Assembly (NCBI GenBank): GCA_937864895.1
Contig: CALMDF010000131.1
Span: 1-15,444 of the forward strand
DNA from: an uncultured Holophagales bacterium
Lineage (GTDB): Bacteria > Acidobacteriota > Thermoanaerobaculia > UBA5066
Direction: 5' to 3'
Length of the DNA stretch: 15,444 bases
Shown here: positions 1 to 6,831 of the stretch, in pieces
How positions within the stretch are numbered: position 1 is the first letter of the stretch
How the letters are laid out: each line of letters starts with the position of its first letter
Notes under the pieces: generated by a model
Told to the model about the DNA's origin: nothing
What the model saw: the letters and a program-made list of their open reading frames with translations, nothing else
Databases searched by the model: none
Program-made: the position numbers and the translations under genes

Positions 1-1459
1 CCTCGCCGAGCTCCCCGCCGCGGGTCCCGGCGAGGTCGCTGCCGCCGTCGCCGCCGCGCGGGCCGCCGCCCCGTCCTGGGCGGCCCTCCCGATTCGAGAG
101 CGGGTCGCGGCCCTGAAGCGCTGGCGCCGGGAGGTCCTGGACGACCAGGAGCTCCCGCGGATCCTCGTGAGGGAGAGCGGCAAGCCCCGGCAGGAAGCCG
201 AGTCGATGGACCTCTTCTACTTCTGCGAGCTCGCCCGGTTCGTCTGCGCGGCCGCCCGGGCGGCGCTCGCGCCGGAGGTGCGCGGGTCGCTCGTCGTCGC
301 CCCGCGGAAGACCGTCGTCCACCGAGTCCCGATGGGAGTCGTCGGCGTGATCGGCCCGTGGAACTTCCCGATCCTCAACAACGCCGCCGACGCGCTCGCG
401 CCGCTCGTGGCGGGGAACACGGTCGTCCTGAAACCGTCGGAGGTGACGCCGCTGACGTCCTTCCGGATGGAGGCGCTCTGGCGGAGGGCGGGGAACCCGC
501 CCGACGTCTTCCGCGTCGTCGCGGGAAGGGGCGACGCGGGCGCAGCGCTCGTCGACCTCGCGGACGGCGTCATGTTCACCGGCGCCGTCGCGACCGGCCG
601 GAAGGTGGCCGCACGCTGCGGCGAGCGGCTCGTCCCGTGCGTGACGGAGCTCGGAGGGAAGTCTCCCTTCCTCGTCCTCGCCGGGGCCGACCTCCCGAGG
701 GCGGCGGCGTCAGCGGCCTGGTCGGCGTTTTTTCACAGCGGGCAGGCCTGCATCCGGACGGAACGGATCCTCGTCGAGGAGAGCGTCGCCGGCGAGTTCG
801 AGAGGCTCTTCGTGGAACGGGTGAAGGCGCTCCGCCAGGAGGCCCCGGACCCGGAAGGGAGACGGGAGCACGACCTCGGCGCCGTCACCTTTCCACGCCA
901 GCTCGAGGTCGTCGCGCACCAGATCGACGACGCGCTTTCGAAGGGGGCGCGGGTCGTCGCGGGCGGGCGCCGCCGGAGCGGCCTCGCCGGGAACTTCTTC
1001 GAGCCGACCGTCCTTTCCGGGGCGACGCCGGAGATGGAGGTCTTCCGCGAGGAGACGTTCGGCCCGCTCGTCCCGCTCCTCCGCGTGAAGGACGCCGAGG
1101 AGGCCCTCCGGCTCGCCAACGACTCCCACCTGGGCCTCAACGCCACCGTCTGGGGCCCGGAGACGAAGGCCCGCGGGCTCGCGAGGCGGATCGAGTCGGG
1201 GAACGTCATCGTGAATGGGGCCCTCCTCCACTACAACGTCGTCTCCGCGCCGCTCGGGGGCGTGAAGGCGAGCGGCGTCGGGGCCCGGCACGGCGTCGAG
1301 GGGATCCGCGCGTGGACCCGCGTGAGGGCGATAAACGTCACGCGGCCGCTTCTCGGGCCCGTCGACCGGCTCCTCCAGGCGAGGTTCGGCTTCCCCTACG
1401 ACCGCCGCGTCCTCGGTCTCCTGCGCCGCGCGATGAGGCTTCTCTACCGCGGCCGCTGA
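1..1459 (+). CDS. Aldehyde dehydrogenase family protein, 5' end cut by window edge
   Basis: An NAD(P)+-dependent aldehyde dehydrogenase that oxidises an aldehyde to the carboxylate; the substrate cannot be read from sequence. The frame is open from base 2, giving 485 visible residues, so only a short N-terminus is missing. The GTG at 167 is not the start, because coding-like ALDH sequence continues upstream of it. Visible family motifs are the cofactor/oxyanion motif GPWNFP (353-370), LKPSEVTPLT after it, FTGA..TG, the general base in TELGGKS (Glu codon 647-649), the nucleophile in HSGQAC (Cys codon 749-751), EETFGPL, and a C-terminal LGGVKASGVG motif. The C-terminal tail is basic (RFGFPYDRR, then LLRRAMRLLYRGR), as in ALDHs of the succinate-semialdehyde/GabD2-like and fatty-aldehyde groups. 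The catalytic set is complete. The next gene on the same strand begins 43 nt downstream behind its own promoter-like box, so it need not be co-transcribed. The family is certain; the subfamily is not. Confidence 0.95.
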   Translation, partial: LAELPAAGPGEVAAAVAAARAAAPSWAALPIRERVAALKRWRREVLDDQELPRILVRESGKPRQEAESMDLFYFCELARFVCAAARAALAPEVRGSLVVAPRKTVVHRVPMGVVGVIGPWNFPILNNAADALAPLVAGNTVVLKPSEVTPLTSFRMEALWRRAGNPPDVFRVVAGRGDAGAALVDLADGVMFTGAVATGRKVAARCGERLVPCVTELGGKSPFLVLAGADLPRAAASAAWSAFFHSGQACIRTERILVEESVAGEFERLFVERVKALRQEAPDPEGRREHDLGAVTFPRQLEVVAHQIDDALSKGARVVAGGRRRSGLAGNFFEPTVLSGATPEMEVFREETFGPLVPLLRVKDAEEALRLANDSHLGLNATVWGPETKARGLARRIESGNVIVNGALLHYNVVSAPLGGVKASGVGARHGVEGIRAWTRVRAINVTRPLLGPVDRLLQARFGFPYDRRVLGLLRRAMRLLYRGR

Positions 1460-1488
1460 CGATTCCGGGGCCCGGGCGGGCGGGCGTC

Positions 1489-1494
1489 TACAAT
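1489..1494 (+). promoter_or_regulatory. Putative -10 box (TACAAT) of a leaderless promoter
   Basis: TACAAT lies in an otherwise extremely GC-rich gap, 8 nt before the ATG at 1503. No Shine-Dalgarno is visible in front of that ATG. A start site about 7 nt past the box would leave only one or two untranslated bases. No convincing -35 element was found. The call is inferred from position and base composition. Confidence 0.45.
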
Positions 1495-1502
1495 CCGCCG
1501 CC

Positions 1503-2621
1503 ATGAAGGCGATCCTCCGCGCCCCGCTGGCGCTGCTCCTCGTTACTTCGACCCTCCCCGCCGCGGCCCAGGCGCCGAAGCCCGCCCCGACCTCGTCCTC
1601 CCCGTCCGGCTCGGCCGTCGTCGGCACGGCCCCGCAGGCCCCCCCCGGCGCCAAGCCGGCCGAGATCCAGGACCTGAGGGTCCTCGGACCGGCCGCGAAG
1701 GACGCGTGGCAGCTGGAGCGCCTCGGCGTCGCCGCCGTCGAGAAGAACGAGCTCGGCAAGGCCCGCGAGTTCTTCGAGGAGTCCTGGAAGGCGGGCGAGC
1801 TCCCGACGGCCCCCTACAACCTCGCCTGTCTCGACGCGCGCGAAGGAAAGCCGGACGCGGCCTTCCGTCAGCTCGACCGGGCCGTGGCGGCCGGGTTCGA
1901 CGACGAGGCCACGCTCGCGAAGGACACGGACCTCGCGTCCCTCCGGGGCCGGCCGGAGTTCGCCCGGATCGTCCAGGGGGTGAAGGCGAACCGCGTCGCG
2001 GGCGACGCGGCCGTCGTGAAGGAAGGGCTCTTCGTCTCCCCCGGCCGCGCGCCGAGGGCGATCCTCCTCCTGCTCCACGAGGTCAACTCCGACCCGATGG
2101 CCGTGGCGAGCCCGTTCATGGCGGAGGCGAAGGCCCGGGGGCTCTTCGTGGCGGCTCCCCGCGGCCCGGCGCGTTCCGGGAAGAAGCGCTTCGGGTGGGG
2201 ATCCGCCGACCGGGCCCTCGACGCGCTGAAGCGCGCGGTGGCCGAAGCCCGGGGCAGGGCGGGGAACCTCCCGCTTCCCGTCGTCGTCGTCGGCGCGGGA
2301 CGGGGCGGGAAGCTCGGCCTCGAGGTCGCGGCGAGAACCCCCGGCATGTTCTCGGGGGTCGGCTCGATCGGGGGCGTCTTCGACCCCGGTCCCGGGGGGG
2401 CCGCGGCGGTGGCGGGCCTTCGGGGGATACCCGTCTTCCTCGGGGTCGGCAAGAGCGCCACCCCGGGGCTCCTGAGGGCGATGCAGCAGGGGCGCGAGAA
2501 CCTGGAGAAGCTCGGGCTGAAGCCCGCCTGGGGCGAGTGGCCGGGCTCGGGCGAGGGGCTCCCGACGAACGCCGTGAAGGCGGCTGGCGAGATCCTCGAC
2601 GTGCTCGCGCCGGCGCGCTGA
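1503..2621 (+). CDS. Secreted TPR-containing alpha/beta-hydrolase-like protein, probably catalytically dead
   Basis: A 372-residue protein not matched to a named family. Residues 1-24 form a signal peptide (basic start, LALLLV core, AAQA cleavage site), followed by a Pro/Ser/Ala-rich linker to about residue 55. Residues 66-160 resemble a TPR array: GVAAVEKNELGKAREFFEES, then YNLACLDAREGKPDAAF, then DLASLRGRPEF, a pattern common at the end of bacterial TPR groups. From about 178 the chain resembles the phospholipase/carboxylesterase type of alpha/beta hydrolase, with an ILLLLHE strand, a VVVVGAGRGG elbow, a PVFLGVG strand and a terminal helix. The usual GxSxG nucleophile is Gly266, the acid position reads Ala319 and the histidine position reads Glu351. 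It is therefore more likely a periplasmic or surface binding/scaffold protein than an esterase. The ATG at 1503 is chosen because it gives the signal peptide. The gene converges with the M1 peptidase gene. Confidence 0.8.
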   Translation: MKAILRAPLALLLVTSTLPAAAQAPKPAPTSSSPSGSAVVGTAPQAPPGAKPAEIQDLRVLGPAAKDAWQLERLGVAAVEKNELGKAREFFEESWKAGELPTAPYNLACLDAREGKPDAAFRQLDRAVAAGFDDEATLAKDTDLASLRGRPEFARIVQGVKANRVAGDAAVVKEGLFVSPGRAPRAILLLLHEVNSDPMAVASPFMAEAKARGLFVAAPRGPARSGKKRFGWGSADRALDALKRAVAEARGRAGNLPLPVVVVGAGRGGKLGLEVAARTPGMFSGVGSIGGVFDPGPGGAAAVAGLRGIPVFLGVGKSATPGLLRAMQQGRENLEKLGLKPAWGEWPGSGEGLPTNAVKAAGEILDVLAPAR

Positions 2622-2627
2622 GTCGCG

Positions 2628-2645
2628 CCGGCGCCCCCGCGCCGG
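2628..2645. terminator. GC-rich hairpin between convergent genes
   Basis: CCGGCGC (2628-2634) pairs perfectly with GCGCCGG (2639-2645) around a CCCC loop. It sits in the 34-nt gap between two convergent stop codons. A second copy of CGCGCCGGCGC lies just upstream at 2606-2616 and offers alternative pairing. There is no T tract on either strand, so it is at best a weak or Rho-assisted bidirectional terminator. GC-rich chance palindromes are common in this genome. Confidence 0.35.
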
Positions 2646-2655
2646 AGGCCGTTCG

Positions 2656-4443
2656 TCAGAATCCGGGGCCGGTCGCCTCGACGACCTTCAGAAGGTCCCC
2701 GTCGGGATCGAGGACGAGCGCGACCGCCGGGAGACCTCCGGGCGCCGGGAGCGTGAACGCCTCCTCGGCCTTCGTCACGTCCACGACGAGGGTCGAGGCG
2801 GCGGACGTGGCGGAAAAGACTCGGAGGGCGAGCGGGAACCGGTAGTGGGACGTGTCGCCGGGACCCGGCTCGGGATGGACGACGGGGTGCGTCTGCGCCT
2901 GCCGGACCGTCACCTCGACGCGGCCGTCCGGGAGGTTCCGGTACGAGGCCCGGAGGACGGGACGGTACGGCGTCTCGACCCACTGGTCGAAGAACTGCTT
3001 CAGGTCGCGGCCGGAGAGCTTCTCGAAGACGGCGCGCAGGTCGGCGCGCGTCGCGTTTCCCCGCTCGTGCCTTCGCCGGTACTCGCGGAGCGAGGCGAAG
3101 AAGGTCTCGTCCCCGACGGCCCGGCGAAGCATGTGGAGCGCCCACGCCCCCTTTTCGTAGACCGCCCCGGTGTACCGGAACGGGTCCTCGGCGGGCGCGA
3201 CCACCGGCGGGCCGAGCTGCCCCGCGTAGAGGCCGTCGTCGTACAGGTTCGTGAGGAGGCGGCCGGGGGCCTGGCCGGACGTGCGCTCGAAGTAGAGGAC
3301 CTCCGAGTAGGTCGCGAACCCCTCGTTCAGCCAGATATCGTCCCAGGTCCTCATCGTCACCTCGTCCCCCCACCACTGGTGGGCGAGCTCGTGGACGAGG
3401 AGGCCGGTCAGGTCGCGCGAGGCGTTTCCGAGGAGCGAGGCGCCGATGAGGGTCATCGTCGGGTGCTCCATCCCTCCGCCGAAGCTCCCCTCGACGATCC
3501 CGTACTTCGTGTCGAGGTAGGGGTACTCGCCGAAGATCGAGGCGAGGACCTCGAGGTGGCCGACCATCGACGCGACCCTCGCCCGGTTGAAGGAAGCGTG
3601 CTCGGGCACGACGTAGCCGACGACGGGCATCGTCCGCGCGCCGTCGAGGGAGCGGTACTCGGCGGAGATCGTCGCGTAGCGTGCGACAGCGACGGAGACG
3701 AGGTAGGTCGGGATCGGCTGGGGGAGCTTCCAGGTCCACGTGACCTTTCCGGTGCCGGCCGGAGCCGAAGAGCCGCGCCCGGCCGAGGCGGCGACGTAGC
3801 CCTCGGGGACCGTGACGGCGACCGTCGTCACGGCCTTGTCGGCCGGGTCGTCCACCGAGGGCCAGAAGGTCCGGGCGTCGAAGGGCTCCGAGAGGGACGA
3901 GACGGCCGGACCGCTCGACGGGGCCGTCCAGAACGTCAGGGCGCCGCCGGAGAGCGGCGTTCCGGCCCACCGGACTGCGAGCGTCGTCCGTTCCTCCGAG
4001 CGGAGGGGCGGGTCGAGAGGGATCGCGAGGACGTCGGACGAGGCGGTGTACGAGGTCAGGGGACGCCCGTCGCGCTCGACGGAGCCGACCACCATGTTGT
4101 CGGCGAGGTCGAGCCGCACCTCGGAGAGGCCGTCCCGGAGCGACGAGATGCGGATGGCCGCTCTCCCCGCGATCGCGAAGACCGCGGGGTCGAGCTCGAA
4201 CGCCAGATCGTAGGTCAGGACGTCGTAGCCGCGCTCGATACCCTCCGGCGAGAGGGGGCCCCGGCCGGTGGAGGTCCGGGCGAGGTCCGACCCGAGCGCC
4301 CGCGCCCGCTTGAAGCGGCCCTCGAGGTGCTCCGCCCTCTGCGGGAGGTCGTGCCTCCCCCGGTCCGGGAGCGCGCGGGCGCCGAATCCGGCGGCGCCGA
4401 GGAGGGCGGCGAGGAGCAGGGGGCGGGGGGAGAGCTTCCTCAT
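2656..4443 (-). CDS. Secreted M1-family zinc metallopeptidase (aminopeptidase)
   Basis: A 595-residue M1 (gluzincin) aminopeptidase expected to remove N-terminal residues from peptides in the periplasm or outside the cell. Residues 1-24 form a signal peptide (basic MRKLSPRP, LLLAALLGAAG core, ARA cleavage site). A beta-rich N-terminal M1 domain spans about 72-270. The catalytic domain carries the exopeptidase motif GGMEH (323-327; the common M1 form is GAMEN), the zinc site HELAH (His351, Glu352, His355) with the third ligand Glu374 in WLNEGFATY, and a transition-state Tyr429 in AVYEKGA. After about 500 there is only a short beta-type domain, without the large helical C-terminal domain of ERAP/PepN enzymes. 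The ATG is preceded by GGAGG (4448-4452) at 4 nt. It is the last gene of the leftward heme operon, 13 nt after hemY. No link to heme is evident from its sequence. Confidence 0.95.
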   Translation of the reverse strand: MRKLSPRPLLLAALLGAAGFGARALPDRGRHDLPQRAEHLEGRFKRARALGSDLARTSTGRGPLSPEGIERGYDVLTYDLAFELDPAVFAIAGRAAIRISSLRDGLSEVRLDLADNMVVGSVERDGRPLTSYTASSDVLAIPLDPPLRSEERTTLAVRWAGTPLSGGALTFWTAPSSGPAVSSLSEPFDARTFWPSVDDPADKAVTTVAVTVPEGYVAASAGRGSSAPAGTGKVTWTWKLPQPIPTYLVSVAVARYATISAEYRSLDGARTMPVVGYVVPEHASFNRARVASMVGHLEVLASIFGEYPYLDTKYGIVEGSFGGGMEHPTMTLIGASLLGNASRDLTGLLVHELAHQWWGDEVTMRTWDDIWLNEGFATYSEVLYFERTSGQAPGRLLTNLYDDGLYAGQLGPPVVAPAEDPFRYTGAVYEKGAWALHMLRRAVGDETFFASLREYRRRHERGNATRADLRAVFEKLSGRDLKQFFDQWVETPYRPVLRASYRNLPDGRVEVTVRQAQTHPVVHPEPGPGDTSHYRFPLALRVFSATSAASTLVVDVTKAEEAFTLPAPGGLPAVALVLDPDGDLLKVVEATGPGF

Positions 4444-4456
4444 GGGGCCTCCGTGG

Positions 4457-5836
4457 TCAGAGCGCCGGAGCCAGCTCTTCCGCGCGGGCGATCCGCTCGC
4501 CGAGCCCGAGTCCGTCGCGCCAGGAGCCCGTCACGACGAGACGCGGGCGCTCCCCCCCGGCGTTGACCTCGGCGAGGTCCTCGTCGAGGAGGGTGAGGGT
4601 CGCGTGGTGGCCGAGGGGCAGGCGGGGGAGCGCGGCCGGCCACTTCAGGACCCGGCCGTGGGTCCGCGGGCCGAGGGCCGGGTGGAGCCTTCGCACCTCG
4701 GCCTCGGCGAGCGCGAGGAGCCCGCTCTCCGTAAGGTCCGGGAGCGAGGGGTCGAGCGCGCCCCCGAAGAACGAGGTCGTGAGGGCGAGGCCCCCGGGGA
4801 CGCGGGAGGGGAAGAGCGAGGAGAGGTAGAGGACGCCGAGGGAGCGGAACCCCTCGCCGCGGGGGATGAGGACGCCGAAGCCGCGCGGCGCGGCGTCCTC
4901 CCGCTCCGTGTGGAACGCCTGGAGGACGACGGCGAGGCGCGAGTAGGCGATGGCGCCGAGTCGCGAGGCCGACCGCGGGAGGCGCGTCCCGAGATGGGTC
5001 GAGAGGCTCTGCGCGTCGAGCGTCGAGACGAGCGTGTCTGCCGGGTAGACGGTGCCGTCGGCGATGTGGATCCTCCAGGCGGCGCCCTCGCTCCCGGCCT
5101 CGAACGGCCCCTCGACGGCGGCGACCTCCGCGTTCAGCTCGATCCTGACCCCCTCCCGCTGGCTTCGCTCGACGAGCCGTTCGGCGAGCGTCGAGAGGCC
5201 GTTGCGGAAGCTGATCGTCCGCGCGCGGAAGCGCGGCGGGGGCGCCTTGGGCGCCTTCAGGAGGTCCCGGAGGACGCTTCCGGAGCGCGCCTCGGCCTCC
5301 CAGAGCTTCGGGAAGGCGCTCCTCGCCGAGATCGTCGCCGGGTCGTCGGCCCAGACGCCCGAGACGAGCGGACCGGCGGCCCAGCGGGCGAACTCGTCCC
5401 CGAACCGCCGGGCGAAGAAGTCGTGGGCCGGCTCGTCGTCGAGAGAGGCGGGGCGCGGGGCGACGAACGCCTCCTTCAGGACGCGCAGCTTGCCCCCGGG
5501 CGAGATCGCCGACGTGAGGACCGCGGGGAGGCCCGGGACGACGGAACGGGCCCTTCCGTCCCGCACGATCCAGCGGGGAGCCATCGGATCGGCGACGAGG
5601 ACGTCGTCCCCGAGATCGAGGTCGGAGACGAGCCGCTCGGCCGCGGGCGTCGTCCGGAGGGTGTTCGGCCCCGCCTCGAGGACGAGGCCCTCCTCGCGGA
5701 GCGTCCGGAGGGTCCCCCCCGGCTGAGGCCCCTCTTCGAGGACGAGGATGTCGTCCCCGGGCGCCGGGTTCTGGTTCCGGCGGAAGGCGAGGGCGAGGCC
5801 GGTCATTCCCCCGCCCAGGATGACGATTCGCCTCAG
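4457..5836 (-). CDS. hemY: Protoporphyrinogen oxidase, FAD-dependent HemY type, probable CTG start
   Basis: Oxidises protoporphyrinogen IX to protoporphyrin IX with FAD and O2, the step before ferrochelatase. The 459-residue length is normal for HemY. The N-terminal beta-alpha-beta FAD fold is IVILGGGMTGLALAF (GxGxxG at residues 8-13), followed by VLEEGPQPGGTLRT and GPNTL. The C-terminus has PRLPLGH and GSWRDGLGLGERIA, the usual second FAD region of this amine-oxidase-like family. The only ATG near the front lies inside the GxGxxG motif and cannot be the start. The CTG at 5836-5834 has a perfect GGAGG (5843-5847) 6 nt ahead and overlaps the hemH stop as CTGA, so it is preferred. A coproporphyrinogen oxidase (CgoX) role is possible in principle, but the true HemN next door favours the protoporphyrin route. 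Confidence 0.9.
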   Translation of the reverse strand: MRRIVILGGGMTGLALAFRRNQNPAPGDDILVLEEGPQPGGTLRTLREEGLVLEAGPNTLRTTPAAERLVSDLDLGDDVLVADPMAPRWIVRDGRARSVVPGLPAVLTSAISPGGKLRVLKEAFVAPRPASLDDEPAHDFFARRFGDEFARWAAGPLVSGVWADDPATISARSAFPKLWEAEARSGSVLRDLLKAPKAPPPRFRARTISFRNGLSTLAERLVERSQREGVRIELNAEVAAVEGPFEAGSEGAAWRIHIADGTVYPADTLVSTLDAQSLSTHLGTRLPRSASRLGAIAYSRLAVVLQAFHTEREDAAPRGFGVLIPRGEGFRSLGVLYLSSLFPSRVPGGLALTTSFFGGALDPSLPDLTESGLLALAEAEVRRLHPALGPRTHGRVLKWPAALPRLPLGHHATLTLLDEDLAEVNAGGERPRLVVTGSWRDGLGLGERIARAEELAPAL

Positions 5837-6831
5837 CCGCTTCCTCCCGGGAGGAGCGCCTTCCTGCTGACGTCGGCGAGCGCCTCGATGAAGGAGGGGT
5901 GATCGTTCAGCCCGTCGACGGCGGCGTAGACGGGGATGCCGAGCGCGCGGGCCTCGTCGGCGAAGAGCATCCGGATCTCGTAGAGGGTCTCGACGTGGTC
6001 CGAGACGAACGCGACGGGGCAGACGAGGACCTGCTTCGCCCCTTCGCGGGCGAGCTCGGCGAGGACCTCGTTCGTCGAGGGGCCGAGCCAGGCGATCGGG
6101 CCGAGCTTCGACTGGTACCCGAGACGGGACCGGAACCGCCGGCCGAGCCGCTCGTCGATGAGCGCGCAGGTCGCCTCGATCTGCTTCGGGTAGGGGTCCT
6201 TCCGCTTCTCGATCGTCGAGACGGGGAGGGAGTGGGCCGAGTAGAGGAGGACCGTGGCGGACGGATCCTTCACGGGGAGACGCTCGGCCGCCTCCTCGAT
6301 CCGGGCGGCGTGCGCGTCGAGGAATCGCGGCTCGTCGTACCAGGCGTCGGGGGCGTTCACCCGCGCGGGGCGCCAGCCCATCTTCCCGAGCGACTCGTCG
6401 ACCCTCGCGAAGGAGCCCTTCGTCGTCGTGACGGAGTACTGCGGGTAGAGCGGCAGGACGAAGAGGCGCGTCACGCCCGCGGCGCGGAGCTCGGGGAGGA
6501 CGTCCTCGACGAGCGGCGCGCTGCACGTCATGGCCGACCGGACGATCGGCGGCTCCCCGGGCCAGGAGGATGCGAGCGCCGCCTCGAGGAGCAGGGCCGA
6601 CTTCTCCGTCCAGCAGCGGATCGGGGACCACCCGATCTTCTCGTAGGTCTTCGCCGACTCCGGCGCGCGCGTCGTCGCGATGGTCCAGGCGATCGCCTTC
6701 CGGAGCGGCGAGAACGGGATACCCAGGACCTCCGGGTCCGCGAAGAGCCGGTAGAGGAAGCCCTTCAGCTCCTCGCGCTTCGTCGGTCCGCCGAGCTGGA
6801 CGAGGAGGATCCCTGTCCTCTCGGCGGCCAT
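5833..6831 (-). CDS. hemH: Ferrochelatase
   Basis: Inserts Fe2+ into protoporphyrin IX to give heme. It has 332 residues, typical of bacterial ferrochelatases. Motifs in order are GILLVQLGGP at the N-terminus, LPLYPQYSVTTTKGS (126-140), the signature LLYSAHSLP with catalytic His200, DPYPKQ (212-217), YQSKLGPIAWLGPST (239-253), and FVSDHVETLYEI with catalytic Glu281. The residue before DPYP is Lys instead of the more usual Gly, a minor deviation. No [2Fe-2S] C-terminal extension is present. The ATG overlaps the hemN stop by one base (TGATG), with AGGA 7 nt upstream, which implies translational coupling. The stop overlaps the hemY start. It is probably cytoplasmic or membrane-associated. Confidence 0.97.
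   Translation of the reverse strand: MAAERTGILLVQLGGPTKREELKGFLYRLFADPEVLGIPFSPLRKAIAWTIATTRAPESAKTYEKIGWSPIRCWTEKSALLLEAALASSWPGEPPIVRSAMTCSAPLVEDVLPELRAAGVTRLFVLPLYPQYSVTTTKGSFARVDESLGKMGWRPARVNAPDAWYDEPRFLDAHAARIEEAAERLPVKDPSATVLLYSAHSLPVSTIEKRKDPYPKQIEATCALIDERLGRRFRSRLGYQSKLGPIAWLGPSTNEVLAELAREGAKQVLVCPVAFVSDHVETLYEIRMLFADEARALGIPVYAAVDGLNDHPSFIEALADVSRKALLPGGSG
5843..5847 (-). promoter_or_regulatory. Ribosome binding site (GGAGG) that fixes the hemY start at CTG
   Basis: Read on the minus strand, GGAGG lies within the last codons of hemH, 6 nt before the CTG at 5836-5834. The spacing is ideal, and no ATG, GTG or TTG lies at a usable distance before the FAD motif. Confidence 0.65.

Noticed and set aside
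167..169. GTG at 167 as the start of the aldehyde dehydrogenase
   Set aside because: The frame is open to the left edge and the 55 upstream codons read as normal ALDH N-terminal helix (LKRWRREVLDDQELPRIL), so the true start is outside the window.
2845..5902. Rightward open frames of about 550-570 codons opposite the M1 peptidase and hemY
   Set aside because: Arg/Glu/Val-rich translations without motifs, fully antisense to conserved genes. They are explained by GC-skewed third positions.
5837..6631. Extended N-terminus of the protoporphyrinogen oxidase reaching into hemH
   Set aside because: The extension is a shifted reading of ferrochelatase codons with no similarity to any domain. HemY homology begins at the FAD motif just after the CTG.
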